From Blasia pusilla (taxonomy: Eukaryota; Marchantiophyta; Marchantiopsida; Blasiales): a stretch of 64,000 nucleotides of DNA. The first letter of the stretch is position 1, and each line of letters starts with the position of its first letter. Positions 39,240 through 50,292 of the stretch are shown here, in pieces. The notes under the pieces are model-generated. The model saw nothing but the letters and a program-made list of their open reading frames with translations, made no database searches and was not told the DNA's origin. The stretch spans positions 39,494,001 to 39,558,000 of the forward strand of contig CM114271.1 in NCBI GenBank assembly GCA_050084515.1, written 5' to 3'. Position numbers and translations under genes: made by a program.

Positions 39240-42200
39240 ATTTGTATCCCCTACCGAACTTGCAGCCAAACTTTCCTTTCACGCACCTACTTCGCAGTTG
39301 ATGAAGTCCAAGGATGGGGCACCCAATGTCGGCGAGTAGCAATTGTCACCCACATTTGTCGTATCGTGATCAAATATTTGTGACCAATTTCGTGTGTGAA
39401 GACTAGTATCAAATTGTGAAGTCATTGCACTTCTTTGCGCGCTCTCCTCCAACGAAGTTAGATATTCAAGCCTCAATTAGGCTCAATGCAAAGTGAGCAC
39501 AATTGTACCCCTTGAAGCTCCATGGGTCTCCATGAGAAATGGACTCAACTCATCCATTTCCTGCTATTTGATATGGGCTCATCCCAAACGCACAGCGCAA
39601 ATTAACAAAACGTATAAGTCAGCTATCTCCTGCCAAAACAACCTTCAGCAACTCTGCCCATGGCCCACCTCACCTTTGGGGCAATGATGCAGAAACCTTG
39701 GCAAGCACATATCATCACTTCCTTGCCAATCTTTTGGCAGATGCAAGGTTAGAAATTGCACGTTACAGGAGAACAAGAACGGTGCACCGAATTAGAGCGT
39801 AGTGGGTGGCAATCGACGTCCACAATGACAGTTACAAAGATAGTAGGAACCGCATTCCTCATCTGTCGCGTGGATGCAATTCCATCCATCCATCCATCCA
39901 TCCATCCATCAATCAATCAATCAATCTCAACATCTGCTTTCAGCGACCTTCTTGACACCTATGCTCTCGGGGCATAACTATTATATCAAACCCTGCAAGT
40001 TTCAGAGGGTTAACAACCGTGCGAGAAAGAACCCATGTCGCCGAGCTCCACAGGCCCAATTCACAACGGAAAGGTTGTGAATTACTTACTGTTTTTCTCT
40101 TTGATGGGTTCCCTCTCCCATCCTCTTCCATTCATCTAGGAAGTGGCTCAGGGTCAGATTCTGCGACAGCAGTACTACCTCCTGCAAGAACACTAAGCCA
40201 CATTACTGTTCCTCGACTTGAAGGGTTTTCTTTGATAGTTTCTCCTTCTCTGAATCTCTGCCCCATCACATTCCTAAAATCCAAGAACTGGTCCCATGAC
40301 AGATCGTCGTGTGACAGAGTACTACCTCCGCGGGAATTACGGAATCGCTCACTGACCTTTCTTACTAATCCTAATATCGCAGAAAGTCACCCGCAAAGAA
40401 ATTCAAAGAAGTTGACGCTGCAGTTTGACCCTTCCTGGAACCTGGGACAGCTATGACTATCCGAGCCCCCGAAGTGCTGCATTGCTTGGAACTAACCAGT
40501 GTGCGGAATTTTAAAGTAACAATTAGTATTTAAAGTTAAAAAATTGTTTACGGTCCCAAATATATATTTTAAATATATATTAGAACGAGGTCACAACCAG
40601 CCCCCACGTTTGATTTTAAAAATATAATTGATTTGTATTTTTAGTAATTTTTCAATGTATATTATAATTGGCGGAGTGGTTTTGACATGACGACACCACC
40701 ATAGCATGACGTGTGTCATCATTAAATCGACACGTATTTCAGGAGGGGGCGTATATGAAGGGCGTGTTCACATTTCGGGAGGGGGGAGGGGGGAGTATAT
40801 GCACACGACCGTGCATCGCACCGTCCTTCACGGCACTAACTAGTACTTTTAGAAATGTAAAGCACCTGCCACTCTACTTTGGCAGGGTTTAGGGGATGGG
40901 GATTTCCACCCCCATGGGATGGCCGCACACTAGTTAATCTAACTACAAATAAATCTAAATAAAAGATTCAAATTTTTCTAAGGTAGGCCATAAATTAAGT
41001 TTAGAATAACAAGAAACAAGTATGCGGCCCATGGTTTGATGTATGCAGTAATGGATGTTTGCGACAACTATTTAGAGGTTGTCGATAGCAAAACTGGCTC
41101 TAAAGTGGTTTTGGCCTGCCACGATGTATCTGACAGCGGTTTGGATCCTGTCGATAGTGGAAACTATGTGTAAACCGGTTTGGACGCGTGGTGATTCTTA
41201 AACTAGTTTGGAACCGTCGTGATCAAAAACTGGATGTAGTGGCTAAGAGACATGTAATCGGGGAACTAGAACGCTTTGTCGAAAATGTGTGATAAACCAT
41301 CCACGGATTTTTCGAGCTGGGCATATGAGATTTGGAAAAAATTAGCTCTGGTTGGTTAATGAAGTAGATATAGCACTGAGTAGGAGTCGTATATATTGAG
41401 TAACTCACACCCGTGATGTACATGTAGATTTGCAAGCATCAAGATGTGTGATTAGAAGGCGTTCAATGATAATTTCAGTACAAAAGTATTCCTTCTTAAA
41501 AATGAGTGTGAATTTGACTATCACAATAGTGGAAGTTTTCCTTTTTAAGAACGAGTGTGAATTGTCATTTCTGGAGGCAATGGAATAGCAGATAGTAAAT
41601 TGGTTACAAATATATGCAACGACCGAACACAATGAGTGATACAGGTCTAAATACATAACTGAATGATTACCCACTTCTTTTGCATCTTAACAAGATTCTG
41701 AACATAAATAAAATAGTGGTGAGCAGTTGTTTCTTTGGAGATGAAGGTCGACGGTGGGACAACTAACTGTGCAAATAGGTAATTACCTTTCAAAGGTGTA
41801 TAAGTTTAATAAGGTGTACCAAGAAAGTAATAGCAATTAAAAAGAGGAGCAACTGATTCTTACAGTGACATTGTGGATGGAGAGGTTTTGCTAGTATTCA
41901 CAAACTGTTGTAATAAGTACATTAGAGAGCAAAAGTGAACACAAACAATAGTTGTGATGTGGAAGATACAAACACGTAATAAGAGTATGGCAATCATATA
42001 AATGTTATGCAACAAACAAGAAACAGAGCAGAAAGAATGTAAACAACAGTTGGTCATTGCGGAACAACTACAAGAGAGGTGTGATAACGGAAATTGCCAC
42101 ACACACACGACAAATGACATGTAGAAATGACACAGGTAGGACTAAAAAGATGTGGTAAAAATTCACGTGGCCTCATGATATTGATTAGTAGTAGAGTTGT

Positions 42201-42411
42201 TACAGGAGCCACATACTGAAGTTCAAATGTAAACACAAGAATGAATGAAGAACTCATTTGGCTACTTAAGAACGACCTTCACACAAATGGTACCTATGAT
42301 GGTATCAGCACAATTCCAATCATAGAGGAGCTGTAAAAATGATACATTGGGCAATACCAAATCACACTATAAACAGTGAGTAGTGTCTAATGCACATCTA
42401 TCAACTACTTT
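39240..42411. other. 5' flank of the CFAP100-like gene; no further gene seen
   Basis: Presumably includes the promoter of the CFAP100-like gene, but no TATA box could be assigned. It contains the ATCC/AATC microsatellite at 39881-39926 and an AT-rich palindromic patch near 40557-40582. Short frames here match no family. Confidence 0.4.
39881..39926. repeat. (CATC)n/(AATC)n compound microsatellite
   Basis: A CATC tetranucleotide run passes into an AATC run. Confidence 0.95.
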
Positions 42412-44049
42412 GTGAAGCACAAAGCTTGCAAAGCAACAACTTGTCCGTGTAGTTCATTGTCTTCTCCGTACTTACTAGAAAAAAGCTGCAAAAGCTCGGA
42501 TACACTAATGCGAATCGCTCTAACCTATTTTTCAAGATTAGGAATTCTATCACAATTATGGTTATCATCTCCTGCAACAGAATTCATGATGGTGCGCAAA
42601 ATATCATTGTGCCCATCACTCTCATCTAGTTTATCCTACACAATGTCTATGGTTTTGAGAGCTTCAAATAGGCTGATAGGTATAGTGTTGTTGCAATAGA
42701 TTGGATCCCCCATACTTGGCAGCTCAATCTTTGTGTTGTACGACCAATGCCTCTTGCAACGCTTGTTGGACATAGCATCATTATTTGAAGCAGGTGTCCT
42801 ATATGTACTCTCGTTATGCTCGTCACCTGAATTGGCACCCAACAACAAAAACACAGAAATAGAGGATGGAATGGAATGCAAATTCTTAATGAGCTTAGTT
42901 GCTACCACTAGGGCTCTTCAAAGAAGGCTGGTAACTAGTAGTAATAGAAATAGATCTATGAACTTGTAAATTACTATATTAGCCGATATGTTATAGCCAC
43001 TTGTGAATTCAGAACACAATGATAAAGCACAATAGAAAGCAAACCTTGGGCTAATACAAGTAGACATAAGTAACAGATTTCTTTATTAAGCAAATGACAA
43101 CCGGTAGATTCGCCTATATGAAAATATATGTGCACTCCATCTGCAAGTTGCAATATACAACCAACAGAGGAACAAGAGGTTAAATACTCCTGAAGAAGCA
43201 ATGTATTGAGAACAACACTTTGAAAGAAATGTGTACAAACGATGGAATCATGTACATTGTATATGTTTTGAAAATTTCTTTTACACATTCTCAAAACCAA
43301 TAAAATTGTTAAGTATATCAGGTAGAGAAGACTTTTTCTCTACCAAGGCTAGAAAACTATTATGAAAATGTGGCCATAGTGATGGAATATTGCCACTGGT
43401 ATTGTTCCACATACGAACACTTGGCAAAAACAACGCTGCAAACAATCATTAATCAGTACTAATCCGGGAATATTAGAAATACTTGAAGCAGAGTATATAA
43501 ACACCAAACGATGAAACATAGATGATAACACTTACATGTCGCCCTGCAGGTGTTAGATGCATTTCCTTTTCTTGGGTCTTGGAACTGATCCGCCTTAATA
43601 CCGCTTGTCAACCTTGCAAAGTGGGCTATAACTTGCTGGCGTGTGAGCTCGGCCTCATTGAAATCAATTCCTTTAAGAGCCATCACTTCTTTCTGAATTC
43701 CTGTAGAAAATAATTTGGTAGGTAAGCATACATATTTTAAGGGAAAAGAAGCCTAAATAACTGAGAATTAGTCCAAAATTGACAAAGCCTTGGGATCATA
43801 TTTACCTATTGCTGGGGGTTGCTTCCTCAACTCGCAAAATGATGTAACCCATGCCTTACGCTGATCTATCATGCGACTCAGTTTCTCGGCTTGTAATACC
43901 ATCATACCAGTACGAAGAATTGAGGCCTAAACTATTTGCGTATCTGAGTTGGGCATCGGTTGGTGGAACAATCTGAATGTTTGGTTCGTCGGCGAGTGTA
44001 GGGAGGAGTCCAAAATCATCTTTGCAAAGTCCAAATAGGACTTAGGTAC
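42412..44049 (-). pseudogene. Spliced gene of unknown function downstream of the helicase (decayed)
   Basis: Minus-strand exons join in frame: 44049-43806 (VPKSYLDFAKMIL ... RMIDQRKAWVTSFCELRKQP), 43700-43536 (EVMALKGIDFNEAELTRQQV), and from 43435 to about 43284 (LFLPSVRMWNNTSGNIPS ... LPDILNNFIGFENV). Introns have CAG acceptors and GTAAAT or GTAAGT donors. A further coding block at about 42830-42412 starts after a CAG and ends in a leucine-rich stretch, VRAIRISVSELLQLFSSKYG. In-frame stops occur at 43929, 42638 and 42527, all TAG. I do not recognise the family. Its position and strand suggest it belongs to the same Helitron-like element as the helicase upstream, possibly as the C-terminal part of the same protein. 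Confidence 0.55.
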
Positions 44050-44193
44050 CTGGACATATGGTTGTTAGTTTGGCATACCACAATTTAAAGTAGAAATGGT
44101 TGGGCGAAAAGTTTTTGACAAACCTGAGTAGTGCGATTGGCTTTTAATATCAATGTTGGACGTAAGCAAAACTTTACATCCAATAGCTAAATA

Positions 44194-46119
44194 CTAGAGT
44201 TTATGAAAATGATGATCAGATATCCACTCATTGAATTGGGGTTCAGGGGGAGCATCAGTTGAAACATGGAATGGAAAGATCTTAACTACACCAAATAACC
44301 GGCGTAACGCAACAATATTGAATAGTTTCACAATTGCACGGTGTGTACAAATCACATGGGCAGAATCATCTATGTAATCCATAGTTGTGTCTTCATTGAC
44401 AAAGGAGTTTCCAAGGCAGTTGTCTATTTGTTGTTGTATAGGACACACACACTTCTTATGTAAGATAAAACCCCAAAAATTTAGGATCATTGGAGTATTT
44501 AATAGCGGTTTGCAATGTAAATTTATTGTTGTTGGCAAAGAATGGTGAAGAAGATAAGTGGCAGAAAGAACAGATTGGCTGAACATTATGACGACAAACA
44601 TGAGGAAGTTGACATAAATCTCCTAGCAAAATGACAAGTTTAGTTGAGAAAGGATCTAATGTTGTTGAGGGACACACTTGGTGTAACCTCATAGTAACTA
44701 TCTGTAGGAGACGCGGCGTAAGCTTGGAGCATTAATCAATCACTATCACTTTTGCCTCTTTCAGACGCATGTAGTGATTTGAACCTATCTGCATTGTAGC
44801 TAGGTCTTCCTTTATAGGTATACCAAACGTAGAGTGCACGGTCATAGCATTTCTATGCAGGCGCACGATAGCAATTCCAGTAGCTGCAGTGAAAAGTGTG
44901 GGAATAGACTGAGCTGACCAAAATGTTTCCATGAATTTAATAAAAAAAAATTTACCACAACCAGGTGGCCTAGTGATCAACACAAGGCCCGAAGAAAGAG
45001 TCCAGATTTTGGGAAACAGTTCTACTTGCTCTGTGTTCAATATATCTAGGCGAACACTTGTTGACTGGTTGTCTAATCCAGAAGCGTTTGGTAGGGTGTT
45101 AGGTTGCTCTACAACATTAATAAATGAATCTACAGACAGGTCAAAGCAAATGTGTGGTGCAAGCACATCTAATGTTTTAGAGACGATTTTGCTAGTGTGG
45201 ACTTGGATCCACAAGTTTACAACATTACGTTCTTGGATTTCATCAACGATACAGGAATAAATTTGAATATACCCCTATGAATACATTCATGCAAATATGT
45301 CCATGTAGGTGAGCTTACTGACAATATCTCAGATTCAGATCGGAAGGAGATATTCTTCAAAAGCACTTTGTAAAAAAATTCGTCCCACTAATGCAACACA
45401 TGATATTCACTAAACCAAACAAGCATGTCTATTGTGTACACTGAGTTACCCACCGCATCAACACCAACAAGACTAGTAGAAGAGCATGTGTTTAGCCTAG
45501 AAACTTCATATTGGCTCCAATATTGAGTAAATGTTAAGTGAGATAAGCATTGAGGATGACTGCAGTATAGCGCAATAGGATGTATGCAAACAATTGATGC
45601 ATTTTTGTACAATATAGTGCGCAAATGTGGTGGACTAAAATCCATATATTCAACTGATTGTGATCTAGTAATAATTGGGATCTTGAGAGCTGTTTGTTAG
45701 TGCTGCTTCTGTAGAAGAAATAAAACTATTAAGAACTAGCCCAGATATTGGATGTAATCTTGTCATGTCCAAACTCTCAAGGCCAAGATACTTGGCACTT
45801 CTTGTATTAATGTTGAGTGCGCCATGTGGCTCACATTTTAAGGCATATTTCAGTAGATAAAACGACCATTGTACGTTTGTGACATGCTATAAATTCATGT
45901 GGGCACCCTTCCACAACAAGATAGTTGGGTGATATGGTATGACATTCCTATGCAGTTCACTCCGTCTGTATATGAATTTGACGACATCTTCAGAAAGGGT
46001 GGCACATGTAGCCATGCTCCTCGACTATCAAGTGGTAGAAAGTTGTTGATAATGTACATAATACGAGAGGAGAAGACAAACATGGAAATTGTAAGGGAGT
46101 TGGGGGAAGAAGTGCTGCA
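44194..46119 (-). pseudogene. Helitron-like PIF1-family helicase (decayed, truncated at the N-terminus)
   Basis: Blocks from the 5' side: HRNVIPYHPTILLLWKGAHMN near 45.9 kb, NVQWSFYLLKYALKCEPHG near 45.85 kb, FFYKVLLKNISFRSESEIL near 45.35 kb, then the helicase core with LNTEQVELFPKI, Walker A RPPGCGKFFFIKF (T of GKT is F), TAATGIAIVRL...TVHSTFGIPI, Walker B VIVID followed by TAA in place of the usual Glu, the QLPHV block (LGDLCQLPHV), and ALGN-like and ICTHRAIV motifs near 44.35 kb. A frameshift lies near 44.48 kb and another near 45.69 kb; a TAG lies at 45889. The order fits PIF1-like helicases carried by Helitron rolling-circle transposons. No Rep HUH motif is present, because the gypsy element cuts the gene at 46119. 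Confidence 0.75.
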
Positions 46120-46436
46120 TGTCATGACCATTCGGATTATGTCGTAGAGTATAGTGCTGGTAGAGGCCATTCCTTATGTAGGACCGTAGTGGCTTGGTAG
46201 AGATGCGGTTCCATACATAGGGTTGGGGGTTACTCACTTGGGCTTGCCCTCAAAGAACAGTCAGTTCTTTGAGTTGAGCCTGTTGCGTTGGGAGTTAGCC
46301 TTGGTAGTGAGTAGAGCTCTTGGCTATGGTGTTTCCCGCAAGCTTCGACCTAGATTCTCCCATCGTGGAGTGGGTTTGGCTCGATTGTATGTGATTATAA
46401 ACGTGTTTTATGACAGTAGGTCTTTCACGGATTTCA
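46120..46436 (+). repeat. 5' LTR of gypsy element
   Basis: 317 bp, TGTCATGACC...GGATTTCA. Lacks a 55-bp stretch present in the 3' LTR that contains a TATAA sequence. No clear tRNA primer-binding site was found immediately inside it. Confidence 0.88.
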
Positions 46437-46952
46437 CTCAAAGAACTGGAGTAGATCGATGGTAGCTTCGATTATAGATGAGTAGGATCTGGTTAGGGCT
46501 GATTGTGTACTCAGCCGTGGATGTTCGCGGCTTGTTGCCTATGTTGGAGGTGTGAATCAGGTGCGTGGTTGGTTGGGAAAGAAGCGCCTTGCTGAGAGCT
46601 TTCCAACGCGCTGTAGATCGCCGGATTTCGTCAAGGGAGTTGGAAGTTATCAAGCATTGAAGATTCTGGTTCGTGTTCGACAGTTTTCTGATGTGGAGAG
46701 CTTGGAGTGCGGAAGCTCTGTTGAAGTTCATCCAGATCGGCTCAAGGTCTGGCTATGGTGGACAGCGGATCGGAGGGGCTGGTTGGTTGGTGACTCGTTC
46801 ATTGTTGGAGACGCCTATTCCGTTGGGGGCGCCCTGGTTGGACCTCTCTCCATAGCGAAGCATGGCGAACGGGGCATGTCTCGGCGTTTCGAGGCTTTGA
46901 GGCAACTCGTGGTAGCTCGGGGCGAGTGGGCGTGAGAGGCGGAGTAAGGAGC

Positions 46953-46974
46953 AAGCAAGCAAGCTTGCTTGCTT
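46953..46974. repeat. 22-bp perfect palindrome
   Basis: AAGCAAGCAAG followed directly by its reverse complement, centred on an AAGCTT. It lies in the gypsy leader beside the 5S-like segment. Confidence 0.85.
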
Positions 46975-46999
46975 AGGCGTGAGGCAATTTTTGCAGGAT

Positions 47000-47115
47000 T
47001 TGGGATTTGAGTTTTGCATAACTGGTCACCCATCTTTGGGCTATTCTGCCCGGAGGACGCTTAACTGCCGAGTTCTTAACTATGCCAGTGTACAGACTGT
47101 TGTAGCTCATTTGGT
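47000..47115 (-). ncRNA. 5S rRNA-derived segment (antisense to the gypsy element)
   Basis: On the minus strand, AGAACTC (from 47077), the A-box core AGTTAAGCGT (from 47066) and the C-box GATGGGTGACC (47034-47024) appear in 5S rRNA order. The distance from the first A-box base to the first C-box base is 32 nt, the same as in plant 5S rRNA. Similarity fades toward both ends, so it is not a functional rRNA gene. 5S-derived promoters are known in Cassandra retrotransposons and 5S-SINEs. It could be an internal Pol III promoter reading back toward the 5' LTR, or a passively inserted SINE. Confidence 0.72.
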
Positions 47116-47600
47116 GTTGTTCGTAGATGTGTTAGGCGCTTTATGCATCTCAGGTTTTTGGTTGATGTACCTCTAGTGCATAGTACGGTGTAGCCTCTCC
47201 ATGCAGGTGGTATTTTTGGTCTTTTTGGCGTTCGACTAGCATGTCATCGACCATGGCGCGGAGTAGCTATTGCGTTAGAATTGTGTGGTGGGTTTTGTGG
47301 ATTCAGAGGGCACCACGTTTGGTGGATTGTGTTACCTTGATTTCCATTTGCGATTGGAGGGTTGTCGTTGGATTTCCTGTGTTTGGATCCCCTCCATCGT
47401 GCTTCTTGCTTGCGCGCCCATTGTTAGGGTTGACGCTGATTTCCAGAGTAGTGTTACTCTTGTGTGCTACCGGTAGTGAGGCTGGAGGGATGACGAGTAG
47501 ATTGTGGGAGACTTCTTGTGGTGATGACAAGTTAGGTTGCCTACACCCATAGCTAGTAGAGCTAGAATCGTATAGCGACATCGACGCGTCACTTGGTAAT

Positions 47601-48909
47601 TTGGTGGTGGTGCGGCATCGGCGTTGGTCATCACGGAGGCTGTCGGGTGGTACGGTTGGGGACCGTGGTGCGGACAGTGGTGGTTTCACACGGAGTGGAT
47701 TTAGGTATCGGCTACCTTTTCCACTTCCGACGGTTGATGAAGAGGAGGACGAGGGTGTTCCAAACACCGAGTCTTCTACGTTGTTATCGAGTGTTGCAGC
47801 TCCATTGATTTGGGACATGGACGGTGGATATGGGGCCATGAAGGGCCCACGACGATACTCGGGTGCAGTGGGTACCATTGAGTTGGAGGACTTCATGCAA
47901 AAGTTTGATACATGGTGTGATATGCAGATGTTGCAGAACGCCACGTTGTTTACACCCTTCTTGGCTTGGAAGGGGTTGTTTCAGCACTTGGAAGGACCAC
48001 CCATCGATGATTACCATGAGTTTAGGAAGGACCATGTTGCTGAGATTGAGGCATGGAGACAATATTGGTCTCCAGGCTATGTGTCTATCACCCATGGTGG
48101 TATTGGTAGTAGTGCTCCTACTATGCCAGCCAGCCCGATGTTGAGTGGTACGAGTACGAGCCGGAGTGGGGGTACCAGTGGAGGTACTAGTGGGGGTACT
48201 AACTAGTGGAGGTACTAGTGCCCCACCATCGTTTAGCCCGGTTGCAGAGTTCTTCAAGAGGTTGAAGAAGAACTATCAAGGAGTGAAGACGGAGAAGTTG
48301 AGGAATCTTCAGGACTTTGAGCGAAAAGACTGGTGAGAGTCTTCGTGAGGCATACACGCAGCGTATGCGACGCTTGATTTCGATTACCAGGGTGTGACCG
48401 AGGATCATGCGATCGATTTTTGGTATGGGATCTTGGACAGAGATTTGCGCCGTAGGGTGCGTGATGCTACTCTTATGAGTGATGATTCACCCACATTGAC
48501 CCATGTGTTTGCTCTATCTGAGAAGATTGAGCTTAACATGGTGAAGGAGAGAGTTGTGACATCCGCATTCAGTAGGGATACAACTACTACTTCTCGTGTT
48601 CAGCCGCCCACCTCACAATCTCGTAGTAGTGGTGGTGGTAGTAGTAGTGGGAGTCGTGGGGGGTACACGCGACCTCAGTCAAGTCCTAGAGGGACATTTG
48701 TGCAGAGACCATTGCCTTCATTTGCTGCCCATAATAAGGGGACAGTCATGTTGGACATGTGGAGGTGATCATGTTAGGAAGTTTTGTCCCCAAGAGGATG
48801 GGAGACGGACTTTGGAGGATGGGCCTCAGTGGGCCCCAACTCAGTGTGATCATTGCGGGAGACTAGGTCATCCTCGAGAGCGTTGCTTTGATCTTCATCC
48901 AGAGTTGAG
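47601..48909 (+). pseudogene. Gypsy Gag
   Basis: An acidic N-terminal segment (TVDEEEDEGVPNTE) leads to the capsid-like block FDTWCDMQMLQNATLFTPFL and LEGPPIDDYHEFRKDH. After frameshifts near 48.2 and 48.35 kb come FFKRLKKNYQGVKTEKL and ITEDHAIDFWYGIL-type Retrotrans_gag helices (48394-48768), then a Ser/Gly/Arg-rich linker. The end has two zinc knuckles in another frame: CWTCGGDHVRKFC and CDHCGRLGHPRERC (48.76-48.9 kb). An RG-rich tail follows a stop at 48910. Gag binds and packages element RNA. The true start is not certain. Confidence 0.85.
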
Positions 48910-50292
48910 ATAAGGCCGTGGCCGTGGTGGAGTAGCTCCGAGAGGCCGAGGTGGTAGAGGTGGACCAGTGGTTGGAGAGCCTACGGTGGCTACCCCTACC
49001 ACTACGACAGAGTCAGCTATGGCTGCCAGGATTGAGCGATTGGGAGAGAGTTGGCTACTATGGGGTATCCAAAGATAGATCAGTTCGGGAGCGGGGCTTC
49101 CACCTCTTATGGAGGGATGATCTCTCTTATATGACGAAAAGACAAAGACTGAGGTTGAGGCATCGGTGTGAATTCTGAGAGGAGCCACTCGAGCGTCGAG
49201 CCACGTGGTGCTCTTGGGAGTTGGACCCACAGAGGGGTGAGGCTAGGAGGCGGGCTAGGCTTCCCAAGTCATTCTTGTTGTCCGAGGTGCTTAGGACTCC
49301 ATCCATGGTTCCTCACGCGAGCCTATTGAGCCAGCAGTGGGGATCGAGGCATCTACATCGCGTGTAGTAGACACGGATGCAACATCCAATGCAAGATGCG
49401 GATGGCAACCGGTGTTGGGATCCCCATTGTTTTCGCCACACGGAGCGATGGCTTTAGGAGTTGACTTAGCTCTGTATTTGATTAGCGACCACGTTGTGTG
49501 AACGTGGGGTGTTATTCTTGCTACACGTGTTGAGGTGGATGAGGGTGTTGCGGTGGAGCGACCCTCTATGTCGGGAGTAGCATTGAGTACCGGTGCTACT
49601 GGCAGCAAAGAAAGGCGAAGATGGATGCATTACCAACCCGGCCACCATTGATCGTGAGAGGCTTACACTGGTGTATGTATGTTGGACAACCGGAGTGGGA
49701 TCTTCCGATTGGTGAGTCCTACAGACAGGTGTATAGACCAGATAGAGTCTTGTTAGACTCGGTGCCCAACCTTTAATTTGATGTTGGGAAAGGCGGCATG
49801 TATTGGTTTGGATATTCGGAGGTCGAGCTTGAGCCTTGCCCATTCCAGATTCAAACATCACTTGGAGGAGCCAACGATAGGTCTCAATTCATGACACGGG
49901 AGAAGTTTTCATGCTGTTGAGACCAGATCATGCGACCGATAGCTCCCGTTGGGAGTATCTACGGTAGTCACATCATCGAGTCGTATGATGTACTAGTTGG
50001 AGGAGCGATGATTGTACCCGATGGGTTTTCAGATGGATTCTCGGATGAGGCGTCTTATAGACCAGGTTGGCAGTCCGGGATGGACGTATGAGCCAAGTTC
50101 TGTGAGATTTATTTCGGGGCTCGACCAGAGGGTCTTCCCAACAAAGTGTTAGCATCTGTGGTCTGGTTTTAGTGGAGTAGTCACTTGGCCAGGAGACTTT
50201 TTGGAGGGTAATGTTTACGCTATGGATTCTCCTGCCCATGAGGAGGTAGAGGAGGTCCCTATTTTTGCAGCAAATGGCATCCTCATCGTTGG
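48910..50292 (+). pseudogene. Gypsy linker/protease region (unresolved)
   Basis: Starts with an RGG-rich stretch (GRGRGGVAPRGRGGRGG) after the Gag stop and continues through many stops. The protease should lie here, but I cannot identify a DTG/DSG active site in any frame. Segments such as SYRQVYRPDRVLLDS-like text near 49.7 kb hint at coding origin only. Confidence 0.4.

Noticed and set aside
45899-46147. Plus-strand frame ending in REEKTNMEIVRELGEEVLH, which could be joined across the gypsy element toward the MULE
   Set aside because: The minus strand of the same DNA carries clear Helitron helicase motifs (IPYHPTILLLWKGAHMN), so the plus frame is more likely a shadow.
47303-47944. 213-codon minus-strand frame
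   Set aside because: Antisense to the gypsy leader and gag start; proline/serine-rich composition mirrors the coding strand.
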